From NCBI GenBank assembly GCA_949825025.1, contig OX463780.1:29230118-29294117 (forward strand): a stretch of DNA of 64,000 nt, read 5' to 3'. Numbering within the stretch: the first letter of the stretch is position 1; every line of letters begins with the position of its first letter. This DNA comes from Siphlonurus alternatus (Eukaryota > Arthropoda > Insecta > Ephemeroptera > Siphlonuridae). Below the pieces are notes generated by a model. That model was given only the letters and a program-made list of their open reading frames with translations. It searched no databases and was not told the DNA's origin. The translations under genes were made by a program, and so were the position numbers. Of this stretch, positions 30,356-44,829 are shown in pieces.

Positions 30356-32159
30356 CTGCGGTCACACCAGGCCGCGCGGCAGCCCGGAGCTATACTTCGT
30401 AAATCAAATCCCAGTCATGCATCAAAAGCTGCAAGTAGCGGAGAAAGGTAAAGATGAATGAGAAGGAGATTCTCAGGGGATGTTGATGGAATCTCGCTCT
30501 GTCTATATAATACGCGTATATCCCCGCTAGGCTTTCCAAACTTTCCATCCAACTATATAGACTTAGCGGCGCGCGTTTCTCTCCGCTTTTATACTTTCAA
30601 AGTTTATGAAAGCATGTATCGTCTTCAACATTTTACCCCTTCAAAGTTGATCGTTTTCTCAATGATCCATTAAGTTAACTTGCAATATCGGTATCTTCTA
30701 TCTACAGAATTTTAATAATTACTAACGAATTATCGATATGGACTTAAGTGAAAATTTTATTTGAAGTAACATAATCCGATAGTGAATTATTGAAAACACA
30801 GCCCACAGTACGTCAATTTTGTGAACCATATTGCATATATATAATATTAACGACGTTACACATAATCACTATACGGGAATTTTATGTTTACATTTTGGGT
30901 AGCACGGGGATGCCCGAAGCCGCCCGAAGAGCTTCGGGATGTAGGCAGAAAACTCTAAAATCCTATGCTGTGCGTGTTAACATTACTCACAACACCTCTT
31001 TTCTCATAACAGTTTTGGTCGCCAAATATTTTTTTTCACTAGCATTGGTTCTTCTTGTCACCATTTATGAAAGAAAATTCTACGAGAAATTATACAAATC
31101 GTCAGGAGAAATTAATTTCGAGACAAACTTTAACACATATTTGCTATGCCGCTGACAATGTTTTGCCTACACAATTATGACATCATATTGTTTTGTGACG
31201 TATGGTGAAAGACCCGTATACATGCAATTAATTTTAATTTAAAAACAATATTAGGTAAGTTATATTTCTTTGCATAAAAAATACTGTAATAAGTGTGTGT
31301 GTGTTTTAAATTAAGAAAAACACGTTTCAAAACTGTCTGCTGTATAGCTAAAAACAAAATGCAAAAAATATATGTTCTAGGAAACAAAATATAAACTTAA
31401 AATGTACTGAGGCAGAGAATGTTGTACTATGTTTTGCAGTTTCATATTATATGAATAATGTATTAAGAAAAAGAGCTGTGGTTTAAAATATTCGTAAAAT
31501 CTGAAGCATGCTGCTATATTACAGCGCCACCGGTGTAGTTTCCCAACAATACATATAGCTCGGTTGCCCCGGGGAGCAATCTGCATGGAATTAAAGTTGG
31601 TGCTTATATAAATCTTCCCCTACAGTTAGGGCATCGTAACTTCTCGAGCGTGTTCGGTTACTGAAACATCGCTGGGCCTTGTTCGTTGGAGAAACATGCG
31701 GCAAAAAGGAAACCTCCTCCTTTTCCAGAAGCTCATCTATCGTATATATGATGAAATTATAACGCAAGGAAGGAGGAATAATAATTAAGGTATATAATAT
31801 ATTTGAGACGCACGCACGCATTTTATCATGAGATCATAAATAGAACGTATACGGCCAACTGGGGAATATTAACAATCGAATTATTATTAGTACAAAAATA
31901 TAAAAGTAATGAAAACAAAGTGCTTTAAAATTAACATTTTATTATTATTTTGCAGGAGACGCAGGAGCTTTTTTATGATTATTTGTTCGATTTTTCGTAC
32001 TTTTTAAAGGAATTAAAATTTAATATTTCAAAACATTTGCTTTTTTATATTAATTACTATACTAACTATATTTTAGGTATAGAAAAAAGTGAAACTGTAT
32101 AAAGGCATATATGAATATAATATTTGGACCGAAATATATAGACTCGTTTGTTAATACAT

Positions 32160-32575
32160 TAAAGTTTTTTATTATTAAATTGTGTACAAATACAGTCCAA
32201 CCAAGGCCCTAAATGAAGCCCTATCGGTTGGAACTGAGATACATACAATTATTCAACACGTATAGTAAGCTTAAACAAAATTACCTATATTTATTAAAAA
32301 TAACAATGCAAAACAATACATTAATAACATTAACAAAAGATAAAAACAAAACAATCAAAAATAAGCACGAACAAATTTAAACCCTTCAACTTAAACAGAA
32401 GCACGAATACAATTAATAGAATGGTATTACAGCTCACATTAACGCAAATTATTTAATATATGCTTTCTCAGCACTTTTTTCAATAACATTTTTTGGTCAA
32501 TTGATCTAATATTTATCAATATTTCGTTCCAAATTTTTGGTAGCACAAAATTCCATGTTCTTTCTCCAATTCATA
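32160..32575 (-). mobile_element. LINE 3'-end remnant
   Basis: The minus-strand frame RTWNFVLPKIWNEI continues to a stop at 32439-32441, the usual C-terminal pattern (W-x5-P-x2-W-N) of LINE reverse transcriptase tails. About 270 bp of 3'UTR and a short ATT tail follow. It is 5'-truncated. It is a different family from the element at 4860-5557. Confidence 0.55.
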
Positions 32576-33739
32576 TCATAAAGTATATATATATCATGCA
32601 TGTCAAAAATAATATTCATGCGTGGCATGAATAAAACTAATATATTTAAAATTATTAAAAAGCTTGTTTGTTTTTGCCAATAAAATTAGATAATAAACAA
32701 TAAAATTGCAACGCAATGTGTAAACACATTTATTGATGTTTCAATTTAAAATATATATATATAATTATTATATATTATAATAATTTGAAATTATATTATA
32801 TCATAGAATTTATGCATATTATAGGCTAGCAAAATCATAAGAAACATCATTGGTCATGTAAAAAATATATTATTGTAATAATTATGTTTTAAAATAACGA
32901 AATAAATTTGAGTTCTTTTAAAATTAAGTAATTTTTAAAAGGGCCCAGTTTTTAATTTTTATAGTATAAATTCACTATGTTATATCTACATTTTTTTCTC
33001 GCTTTAATTTCAACTTGTTTTAAATAAATTTTATTAATTTAAACTAATTTTACATAAATTTCTTTTGTATGTAATAACATGCGGTTCTTGACAACAAATG
33101 TACGAACAACAAAATGTACAGCTCTAATTCCCATGCAGCACAGGAGTGTACATGCAACACGGTAGTATATCTGGCAAATATAACAGCCACTCATAAATAT
33201 AATCCAGCTCCAGCAGCAACAGCAGCACACACACTGCAGACGCGATTTATTTTGACTCCAGCAGCTTCCCTTTTGCCTGCTGGACTTTTCTCCACGCCAC
33301 ATAAAGTACGGTGATAAATCGTGAGTCAAGCAGAGCTGCTGAAACACTCTGACAAATACGAGACTCTTCTGTGAGGAACCGGAAGTGAGGATCAAAGAAT
33401 CTGTGTGATTATTTTTCCTATTTACTTCAAGATTCAGTGAGTCGATGTCGAATAGCATGCCCTTCATGGCCGCTTTAATACCAACAAGCATGCAAGGGAC
33501 GTATGTGTTTTTATAACTCCCGGTGGGAAACTCAGATAAGACGAATTGTATCGTCACCACAAGAGTGTGGTTTGTAAAGGCACTTCATTGTGCAGCAGCA
33601 TCTCCAGAGACTAACAACATTTGTAATTCCGTGCTAGCAAGCTTCTGTTTTACCTATAGTAATAACCATGATAGAGCGAAATATCATGATACTATTAAAA
33701 AAGAAGATTCGTGTTATTAAACCTGTTAAATAAAAATAA

Positions 33740-33811
33740 AGGTTCCACCGAGATTTGAACTCGGATCGCTGGATTCAGAGTCCAGAGTGCTAACCATTAC
33801 ACCATGGAACC
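33740..33811 (-). tRNA. tRNA-Gln(CUG), copy 2
   Basis: A 72-nt cloverleaf with acceptor GGTTCCA and GGAACC plus T, anticodon CTG and an intact B box. There is no intron, and T5 downstream acts as terminator. It is identical to the copy at 12622-12693 except for a compensated acceptor-stem pair (T-A instead of C-G). Confidence 0.97.
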
Positions 33812-36800
33812 TATGAAGATAAAGTAATGATATCTCAATTTGTAATTTATATTACCGTTATAGTAAATAGTGCAAGCTTAAAAAACACTGAATTTAAGCA
33901 CACAAAAATCAATATTTTACAAGTATAATATCTACGCGCGTATACTGGGCCAATATAGAGAAAAATGTAGACTGATGTGCACTAAAAAAATAGTTATGTT
34001 CTTGGTAATTGGTTTTTATGTAAAAAAATAAAATAAATAAATAAACAATTAAAAAAAAAAGCATCCTCCTACAACACGGCAATCCGCATTGCGTTGATGC
34101 TCAAGATGTTGCATACTTTAAGGATGTGGACTTTTATATTGCAATATTTTTAGATATTTTACTTGTACACTATTTTAATATAAATATATTTATTTTTATT
34201 ATATACAACCTCCTCTCGTATTCAAGACATACATCACAACGTTATCGTAACCGCAGTGTAATATGCGCAAAGGAATAATCGACGCTAGCTATCTTAATTA
34301 GCTTTTTCTTGTATATTTTTTCTACTTTTCCTTGTATATATGGAGATCTTCATTCCAATTTATTGCATTTTTATATACAATCATGTAAAATGTTCACGAA
34401 TAAGACTTTCTGAAAAAAAATAAATAATGGAGATCGTTTTATATATTTGAGTTTTGACTTTTGTGCTTTCTTGAATTTGGTAATTTCATTTCATAATATA
34501 TATTATACATACAGTATAAAGGAATATAGGATACAAAAATTATATTTTTTGTGATTAAAAAATATGCAATTATTTACTACGCTGTTAATCGGAAACCTTT
34601 AAAAAATAAATCCAAATGGCATGAATTTTTATAAAATAATACAATAATTCTTACCCTGATTAAGGTACATATGTTAAGGCAATTATGCAGTATACTGCAT
34701 TTATCAACTTGTCATGTATATATACGAGTATTACCAAAATTTTCTGTAGTTTAACATTAGTTATCGAGGGATTCTAGTTATTGTGAAAATTTATCTCCGC
34801 CACCGCACATCAAGAAAGTCTGCAAAAAATTATAATCAACAGAAGATAATCAATCACAATTTAATTGTACTTAGAGTACCATTATTTTTGTTGTGCAGTA
34901 CTTGGGAACTTCTTCTTGGCTTACTTCTAAAGCACTTATAATTTGACTGACGTTAACTTGTCTAGGATCTTGTGGAATTTATGGCTGATTCTTAGAACTA
35001 ACAATGTTATACTTCTTTTCAAGCGAGGTGCCTCGATGTTTCAAAGTTGTAAGCTCTTATTTATAATTGTTGTAAGTTGTTACATTTATAGATGTCTTAT
35101 CTTGAAAAATGATGTAATATAATAACAATTAATAAACCAATTATAATTATAACATTACACTGTCAGTAAAATCGGAACACATAAATATTAATATTAAAAA
35201 AAAAGGAGTAAAGTTTTTTTTTTAAATAAATTAAAGCAAAAATGGCAAAAATGAAATATTATTGATCTATAAGAAGTAAGCTATATAGTACCATAAAATT
35301 ATTCATGTATTATATAACCTTGTAATAACCTTATAACATTAATAAAATGTAAATTTAAAATACAAATAAAAAGATGACGACTTCCATTAAATTATGTAAT
35401 AAACACTCTCTTTTTAATAAAAAATCATAAATTTATACTCAATACAAAAGTCTTATAAAAAGTATTATTTATTATTTTTACGCCACATTTACGATAATAA
35501 CATAACATAACATGAGAACAAACTTTGGATGTGGAAAGATCGGGTGGCTAAAAGCTCTTCTCCACATAAACACAATGTCTTGGGGGCTTACCACGTCAGC
35601 TCTTATATACTGAGAATGCCATTTACGTAAAAAGTACTTGGGCTTTCAAAACATCTCTACTTTCATTGGTGGCAGTTTCTAACATCAACGTTCTCTCGTA
35701 CTTAAATATGAAAATACTCGTAAGAATAATCAATAAAAGCCACGCAATATAATATATTATATGATGATTACTGATTACCGCCGATACTGTACGAGTCGAA
35801 ACCAGCATGCTGGGCATAATATATAATATAAAGTGTATATTATATAACCAAATTAATTTTTATATTCACTTGTTAAAATTTTTAAATAATAATTAACCAC
35901 ATAATACGAGTCATTTTCTTATAATGACCTAATCAGCTTTAAAAATAGGCAAAGAACGAACGTATAAATAAATATATCGCATAAAAGAATAAAACATGAA
36001 ACTTGCTCTTTACCAGATTTTTCTGAGTTTGCGTGATAATTAACTGTTTAGAAAAAAAAGTCATTGTAACCATTGTTGACGGTTTTTGGGTAGGCGTCGT
36101 ATTATCAAATCTATCCTTTTGTTACATTGCTTTTTAATAGTGACTAGTGTTAAAAAAAATATTTCTTGAATTTAAAAATACGAAAGAAATTAAATAAGCT
36201 ACATATATATAATTATTACCCCAATGGAAGCCCATCTTCCATGACACGTTAGACTCGTTAGAGTGAGATTAAGAATTTCTTGACAAACATTTGTCTACAC
36301 TATAATCGAGAATGTTATATTTTACATCCAGTTTAGAACCTAACGATCTTATATTCGAATTAACATTGCATCCTTAAGTGCAGCTCAGGTGCAGCCAAAT
36401 AAAATAAAAATTTTGAAATTAATATTTAACATTTTTGTTTTGTTTTCAATGTGAAAAAAACGGGTATTACAATAATATATGTTTTTGTGTAAAGCATTTT
36501 AAAAAAAAAATTATTCGGGTTACTTCCGGCAGGTATCTCAAAGTGCAGGATGTTGTGCGAGAATTATTTTCTTCTCTTTAAAAGCTCTTACTTTGTACCC
36601 GAGTTGCCACCAGAGCTTGCAGATTGTTATATAAGCAGGCGTTACAGTAATTACCTTCAGCTCTTGTTACCAGCGCTGCCTCGTCGACTCTAGTGTAATG
36701 ATAAGTGTCAGTGTTTTATAACGAGGAAAAAAAGCTCAATTATATTAATTAGAAATAATTATACTCAAACTGAGAGGAGGCTGAATTAAAGGGTAAAAAT

Positions 36801-38903
36801 AATCTTAATTTAATTAACATCAGACTTAATTGAATTACAGTTTATTATAATATAGTAAAATTAAGATGATTAACTCTCTATTTTTTAAATGTGATAATGT
36901 ACGTAATTTAAAATACATTTCAATTTAAAAATTAAATTTACTTTGAGTTAGTAATAAAGCAAAAGCCAAAAATGCGGTTGGGAAGAGTAATTAGGTAACA
37001 ATGATTATTATCGAGAAGGGTAGGAAAATAATGAAAATATGCTCCTGAAACTGAACTGTGTTATATTTTTGTTATAAAAATAACTTTTTAATATCTTGAT
37101 GTGAAGTATATTTAATATATATAATACATAATAATTATGCAGTATTTAAGATACCTATTGGTTTAAAAAATCGCAAGACAAACGTTAAAAATGTAATTGA
37201 AAGATGTTGGACTTAAAAGTATGAATCATTACTAGAATTTTAATTTTACGTACGAGTAGTTAGAGCTACATCAATGTTGCTCTGTATGTACATATAAGTA
37301 GGGTATAGTGAATTTTCATGTTTTACCACGTTTTCTGAAAAATGACCAAAATTACAAATTAATACCCTAAATCATTTTGCCCTCATCATATATATAAATA
37401 TAGAATGATATATCAAGAATGCATTAGTTTTTTTATTATTATGCACAAGTTTTTATGCTCAGACTTGATATTTAATTAAAAAAGTGGAAATACTGCCATA
37501 TATCCTATAATATGTAATTTCCACAGCAAACCATGAGGAAGATGCCATTTCAGATTCTCTCACAACTTTAATAATATAAAATTCTCTAGAGTTTACTTAA
37601 TTTACTTTCAGAGTTTAAATTTTATAATTTAAAAAAATATCATTTACAGTAAAAAAATAATAATTTTTAAGTTTTATAAAAGTTTTTACTTTTTATTTAA
37701 GTTTTTAAGATAGAGAGTCCATTATTAAGAAAGAAAAAAAAAAATAACATAATAAAACTTTGAAAGTATGGATAGACAAAACTCTAATTAAATTTGTACT
37801 TATTCTGGATTATTATTAAAGCTCAAATTTAATAACTTTATATATATATATAATAATAATCATAAATTTTCAATATGATAGTTACTTTAATAAAAAAATT
37901 GTTCTTTAAAAATTCAGTAGAAATTTCCAATAAGAAAAAATGATAAATTATTGCATCTTAATTAATTTACATTTGAAGAAATATAAGTAATCAAATTATT
38001 ATTCATGAAAAAGAGCTATTAAATTAATTATAATTCTCTTAGTCTTTTAACTTTTAACTGTATTAATATGCATACGCTAGCATCAAAGTTTGTTATCTAT
38101 TATAAACTTACTTTGCTTAAAGCTATAAACATTTAGTTCATGGAGAGCACCGTGAGGGGCGCTGATGTCTCAATTGCCCTGGATTCCCATACAAACGTGA
38201 GTAATAAAGTCACTCTAAACTACTTGAATTGAAAGATTATGGGTGTAATAAAATCAGACGTTAAAATACATATAATGTCTTTCGTTGCAAAAAACAATGA
38301 ACTAATTGCATATATTTAAATAGAAAACCTCGAGTATTTTAATTTTTTTTCAAATGTTTTTACCTTCTAACACCCGTATAAAATCGTACTACAAAACACT
38401 GCGACGTCGTTATAGTCATATAACTCCTTTCACTATGCTTGCATGTTATTAGATACTTGCACGAGAATGACTTTACAGTAATATTCTGTGTGATTTTAAT
38501 GACGTTAGAGAATTTTGAAAATGAGATACAAATTAAAAAAAAAATATATAATACAAAACACCATAACTCGAGGTCAATAATCCTATTAAAAAATATGATT
38601 TTAAAAAAGCATGCAGGTTGTCCATTGTCATTACAACTTTTGCTATAAAAGGCAATTTAAAAAATATGAATATCATCCTCCGTGGCATTTATGCAGAAAC
38701 TATCGATACAAATTATTCTAAAGTAATATAATTGCAATGTAATAAAGATACAAAAATTATATCAGTTGACATTACAAAAGTTTTTATAAAAACATTTTAA
38801 GGTTAGGAGTAAAGAATTTTTTGAGTAAAAAAAAATGCTGTTCGTATAATTGATAATATATTATATTATATACAAATTTATTAGTAACTTAATTATACTT
38901 AAT

Positions 38904-39031
38904 GGGGGCGATTCACGACATGAAAGTTATCCAGGTTTCTCACTATAACCGCGGTTAGCGCCAGCCTAATTCAATGACATTAAACGTGGTTTATCAGAAG
39001 GCTGGATAAATACTTTCGTGAATCGCGTGCC
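38904..39031. mobile_element. Small foldback element with GCGATTCACGA ends
   Basis: GGGGGCGATTCACGA at the left mirrors TCGTGAATCGCGTGCC at the right, with further pairing through CCAGG/CCAGCC and AACCGCGGTTA-like parts inside. It is related in design to 49400-49551. Confidence 0.6.
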
Positions 39032-40032
39032 TAATAAATACCCCTTCTACAGTATCAAAATTTGCATGGTATTTTCCTTAATATGCATGCAAATTGATAT
39101 TGTCAATTCGTTTCAGAATATATATTTTATTTATGTATTGGGTGAAATAATAAATAAAAAAATACCCGGAAATTAGCTAAAGGCATGTTTCTAAAAACGA
39201 CAGTTTGAAACTTGTATTTCTGAGAATCACGATAAATATAGTATATTGGAGCATAATTTTAAGGTAATTATAAAATACCTCTTGTCACATCAATTTTTTT
39301 CTATACCTCTTAGATTTTAACTATACAAATCATTTGTATGACACAGCATAATAATTACTATAGTGAGAAAACCAATATATTAATGTAAAACTTATCATCC
39401 ATTAAGAAGATCATCAAGATAATGTGATACAGTGAAAAAAAAAAAAAAAAAAAGGGGGAAAAAAATAACATCAAACATGTGATTGTGGTTAAATTTTCAT
39501 ATTAAAACCTTATCTTTAACTGATAAAAATATAAATATAATTTTCATAATAATTCATACAAGAAGAGTAAGTGCATCAAGAAACTTATTGTACTGTGAAA
39601 AGAAGAAATAAATTATGTGAATATATGACAATTCATGCAAAAGTGCTTTTTAAATAACTAATTTACTACTAGTAAATTGTTAAAATAACCAATTATTTTG
39701 GCATGATGTATAGACTTTTAATTGAATTTAAAAGTTGTGTGTTAAATATATTATGGTGCTAATGTGATGTTTAAAAGGACACAATTTTAATTATTGTATT
39801 AATTTTATAGATCATATATATTTTAAATATTGTTTGGGTATATGTGTTTAAATTTATTAAATTTAGGCTAATTTTAATTAGAATTAAGTATGTTACATAT
39901 TTAATGTAATAATTGACGTGATCCATGCTGTACAGCCTATGATTGAAATAAAAATTTAAATTTGAATTTTAAAACAATTCTTGTTGAATTAATTTTTGTT
40001 ATAAACAATTCTCCCTTAAAAATTCTGTTTTA

Positions 40033-40138
<106 letters not shown>

Positions 40139-40353
40139 TAATATTTAAAAAAATAAAATCTTTGTAAAAAAAAGGGGCATGTATATTATAAGATTTATAA
40201 GTATAATATATACGTACTATCTTACATTAATAATTGACAAAGCTTTAACGGTAACTATTATTTTAACATTTTGTTACTTTTCACCGGAATCTATTTCCAA
40301 GTCTGTCTTCGAACATTTGTTATTAATTCTGTTTTCTATGTTGCACCTCCAGC

Positions 40354-40491
40354 AAATTGGTCCATGGCGATGAGGTTGGGATTACTCCTGGCAATCAATA
40401 TGAGGGTGGCAGGCAGCGGAGACGAAAACGAATTACCCCGGGGTGTCAAAACCAGACAGCTCGGCAACGCATTTAGCAAGAGACGCTGAAA
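40354..40491. other. Coding-like segment of ambiguous strand
   Basis: On the plus strand, acceptor-like TTGCACCTCCAG precedes ATG at 40365 and a 41-residue frame: MAMRLGLLLAINMRVAGSGD, then ENELPRGVKTRQLGNAFSKR, R, stop. This resembles a signal peptide plus a short basic-ended peptide. On the minus strand, TTTTTTTCAG precedes an open frame RLLLNALPSCLVLTPRGNSF, SSPLPATLILIARSNPNLIA, MDQFAGGAT, stop. Either could be a terminal exon. The GC-richer composition stands out from its surroundings. I cannot decide the strand or name the protein. Confidence 0.3.
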
Positions 40492-40800
40492 AAAATATTT
40501 TAGTATTCTTTTTCAACACAATAGGTTGAACTGTATTATGTATTTTTAAAATATCATATAGCAAATGAGTCTGCAATGAATTGCTGGAGGAAAATTTATT
40601 ATCATAAAAAAGGCTTTTTCTTATTTAGTAATTTCTTTTTTTTTTTTTTTTTTTTATTGTGTATAATATATTAATTTTTCAGTTTAAGTTTATAATTCTC
40701 TCTCTCTCCCTCTCTCTTTCTCCCTCTCTCTCTCTAAATCTCACTCTCTCTCTCTCTCTTTTTTCTTTCATTTTTCACATGTATTATTTACATAAATAAT

Positions 40801-40863
40801 GAGTTCTCGCAATTCTCCATTACTGAGTGTTATATAATTTGTAATGGAGAATTGCGAGAACTC
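40801..40863. repeat. Perfect 23-bp inverted repeat hairpin
   Basis: GAGTTCTCGCAATTCTCCAT plus TAC pairs perfectly with its complement across a 17-nt AT-rich loop. Confidence 0.9.
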
Positions 40864-41506
40864 TTATTTTTCCTTTTTACATTGAATTTGCGTTGACATA
40901 GCTTAGAACAATATTTGAGTACTAAAAGTTTGAAGGACTGTTTGCTTTATCATTTGTCCGTCGTAATTATTCAAGCCTGAATTTCCTACTATATATTATA
41001 AGGGTAGGGTATATTATAGTGATAGCCCTCAGAACTATATGAAATATATTATTATTTCCTGGCATATGAAGTTGAAAAGTTTATAAGAAGTATAAAAATA
41101 AATTATTTGATCAATTTGATGGAAAGTCGATATATTTAAATTTTACCGTACTGCGTGACTTAAGATTTCAATATTTCAATACCAAACAAAAATCATAGCA
41201 CCACAGTAACATGATATTATTATAACATGATAAAAATACAAAATATAACAAAAATTAAAAAAATATGTAAATTTATGGTTACAGTCATGTTTGATTATTT
41301 TTTTGTTTTTTTAAAACTCAACAAGTATTAAAGTTTTTTTTATTTCAACCTGATTATGTATATATACAGTGAATTATTTTTCCTGGTACGTTTGATGGTG
41401 ATTGATTGAATGAGTTTTAACAAGGGATGGTATGTAGGGGAAGGATAGAAGAGGGGAAAGAAGCGCGTGAGGGGTGTTGGTGGCGCACGCCTGGAGAGAG
41501 CACCGT

Positions 41507-41511
41507 TCAGT
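41507..41511 (+). promoter_or_regulatory. TCAGT initiator-like motif
   Basis: GTTCAGTAGC lies 69 nt before the ATG at 41580, inside a GC-rich island. It fits a transcription start for the exon that follows. Confidence 0.4.
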
Positions 41512-41579
41512 AGCGCTCGGTTCGCGCGCCAGCTTGCAACTGTTTGTTCCCGCTCATTCTCGCGCCTCTCTCTCTCGCA

Positions 41580-41797
41580 ATGGAGACGGCGGGGGGCAGA
41601 TACGGTAACCCCGCGATTCGACCTCTCGCGAGAAGACGGCGACGGCCCCCACGGCACCACCCCCTACCGCCTCCTGGAGAACACGGTGACCACGAGCAAT
41701 ATGAGCAGGGTCAGTTGCTGAGGCTGCTGGGACTCGATCTTCGAGATCTGCCCCCAGGAATCTCCGCCCCCGAGGCCTCGCCACTCACCGCCTCCAG
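41580..41797 (+). CDS. Probable first coding exon of an unidentified gene
   Basis: A CpG-rich island (about 41460-41800) in AT-rich DNA holds an initiator motif, then ATG and 72 codons plus two nucleotides, ending at the strong donor CCAG|GTGAGT. The predicted start is METAGGRYGNPAIRPLARRR, followed by Pro/His/Arg-rich sequence and LLRLLGLDLRDLPPGI. There is no signal peptide. No family is recognised, and no second exon was found in the remaining 22 kb, so the gene would continue across a long intron beyond the window. A second overlapping frame (ending at 41721) is also open, so the coding frame is not certain. Confidence 0.5.
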
Positions 41798-44700
41798 GTG
41801 AGTGCGTTACCACCACTCCGGGCTTATTGTTTTCTATAAATGATCAAATATAAATATAAAAGTATTTATCTCGTAAATTTGATTAATGTACTGTATATTA
41901 TAGTGATGATAGAGAGCTCCACTGTATTGTTCTCGTTGCTCCGGATAATTTTGTTTATTGAGTTCTAAAATTGATAAGAAAAACAAAATTTTATTATTTT
42001 ATCTCACAATTTTTAGTAACAAGTTATGTATATATACTAGCTGTCCGTATAAGTAATATATATTATATATATATATATATGTTAAAAAGATAATTTATCG
42101 TGACAAATGTTGATGAAATATCAGTAAAAATAATGGCTTTATGTTACGCATATAGGATTGAAACATCATATTCATTAATATACTTATTATGAACGCAACA
42201 TTTAATGTACTGTTGATCGTTTTTCCCGAATGAACTTTTTGAAATATTATAAATTCTAACAATGAATTTATTTTTTCAAACGACATTTACCGTCGCAGTT
42301 GCTCTAAATTACATATCGTAGTACGTCAGGTACAAAAAGGAACAGGCAATTTTGAGACATAGTCTGCATGGCATGAATTAATTAAGAAAATGAAAACAGT
42401 CTACAGCTTCCAGCTATTGTGACAACAAACAACAAAGCTTGAGAGCGAGGGAGAGAGAGAGCTAAAAAATTAAGAATATTTTACTCTGCTTTTTTCTACG
42501 GTCGCAATTTCTCAACTGAATGATAAATTTAACGTTATTTAATACTTTAATAGTCAAATAGATTTGTTTATATTAGAAGATTTTATCTCAATTTTCTCTG
42601 TTCTATCATAATATAGCTCAAAGTCATCAGTGTGTTTTGAATATTAATTTTATTCTTTGAAGTATACACAGACATGTAGTTTTTGTGTTTGAAGCATGAC
42701 AAAAAAGAGGATGATGGGTAATTAATTTTCACTTTAAATGAATTAAATGTTATTTAAATTTTTGTGCTGTATTTTTTTACATCATTCTGAGATTTTCATT
42801 TTGTTTTTTTCGAGTGGTAAAAATTATGCAAATGCCATAAAATTATTAAAAAAACATATAGTATAAATGTAAACAAAAACTAAATGTGAAAGTTCAAATA
42901 ATATTTATAATATATATAATAAAAATATATCATACAATATGCTTCAGATTTTACCTGGAAGTAGAAATATACTAATATCACATTACATCACAAACAATAA
43001 ATATAATATAATTTGTAATTTAATATTACTTTTAAAAATAGATATTTATTGAAAGTCCTTACTCGATTCTAAAGAATAAATACTTATATATAGCAGTAGT
43101 TCTTTATATAAATAATATATAGCAGCACTATAGTATACTATAATAATGCACCAATTAAGTGGTGAAAACATAATTTAATGATGTAGGAATGTTACAAGAA
43201 AAAGGTCGTAGATACATTTTGCATGGAAATTCAGAAATATTTATTGTTGGAAGTGAGGAGTGTCTGGCCTTCGCATTTGCAATTTAATTTTAAATTTTAC
43301 ATACCCAGGTTTGTAATAACAATATAACTGTACGACATTGCAAATTTTCAAAACTCGCCGATATGAACAGAAAAAAGGTCAGAAGCTTCTAATTTCCGGG
43401 TACTTTCGGTGAGAATATCAAACGTTGTCATTTTGGATTATTACGAGCGACACAGGCGCCTGGAAAGTATGCAACTTTCTGAGCACACATGTAGAGCGGT
43501 TAACATACCTTACCAGGGGCTGAGCTTAGCATAGTCTCAATGTTCTTGCATTTCAAGGATGATTTGATTTCCTTCTAGATGGCGACGTGACTCGTCGTTC
43601 TTATTTCAAAACGTGTTACTGTTGAGAAACCATCTATATAAAGAAAAGAAGAGTATATCAATATATGAATATAAATATTACCATGGATATTGCATTTTTT
43701 TTTTTTTTTTTTACAACGATGTGGTTACAAGGTGACTAAATTTGTCATAATAAGGAAATAAAGAAAAGCATATTTTAGATACAGCTGATAAAGCTCATAA
43801 TTTATATGTCATGGTTATAAACTAAATATTATAAAACATACGGAGAAAACAAACAAATACCATTTGATCATATGTGGTAACTTCAAAAAAATATTATATA
43901 GTGTTCTCTTTGAAACGCTTCACTTGATCTTTTTATTTGATTGCAGTAATGTAGGACGGTTTTAAATAAATATCAACACTCGTACTCCCCTCTAGTGCTG
44001 TTTATTTATCTCATATACTGCAACATCAAAACCAGTAAGGCTTGGCAACATGTATAATATTTACAGCTAAAACGGTTCATATTTAATTATAAAAAATATT
44101 TAAATTTTGCATCATTCCTGTTTAAAGAAAATTAAAAGATTTTTTAAAGTTGCAAACGGACGTGCTATTTCGTAAAAAATTAATAATAATTAGGAGTTTT
44201 AACGTTATTTAAATTAATTTATATACGATGAAATTAAATTAAATGAAATGGAGATGTAAGATATCGAGAAGGGTGAGAAATAATTAAAACACAAAATTGA
44301 AAATGATTATTGCAGAAAACTGTATTTTAAATAAATTGCATCAATATTTTTGCCTGTTTTAATTTTTTCCATCTAACTGTAATAAATCTCCTTTAATATT
44401 ATGAGAAAATTAGTAAAATCCTGCTAAATTTTAAAGTATTGTTACATGATAGCTTACCCAATAAGGAGTTTTTTTCTAAAAAAAAGTTGCAATCCGTATA
44501 CCTTTCCAGGGTTGGCAGATGCACCTGAGTTAGCGAGTAGAAAACTGTCCATATCTCTATAACCATTCAAGCTTATCAATATGGCTGCCCACCCACTTCT
44601 ATTATCTTATTTTATACTGAACTTTACTACAATTATAAAGACTGTGACGCTTGGCATCCATGAATGTTAAAGTGTGTACTCAACTAAAGTCCACTCGCTT

Positions 44701-44829
44701 GGCTTACCGTTGGAGTTCAAGTGAGTTATTTACAGTAATTTCCTCCATAATCCAGTGTTGCTACTCAGCACGGCGAGTGAACTATTGGTGTTACATTCTG
44801 TCTCTCACGCATCCCAAGTGTCTTAGTCT

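Noticed and set aside
33039..33560. 173-codon minus-strand open frame, among the longest in the window
   Set aside because: Its composition follows simple CAG/CA-rich sequence (runs of Cys), there are no splice or domain signals, and no family resemblance is seen. The TATAAAA near its start has no gene behind it.
38140..38200. ATG frame MESTVRGADVSIALDSHTN ending at a GTGAGT donor
   Set aside because: It has only 19 codons with no promoter signal or partner exon. The chance of such a frame in 60 kb is high.
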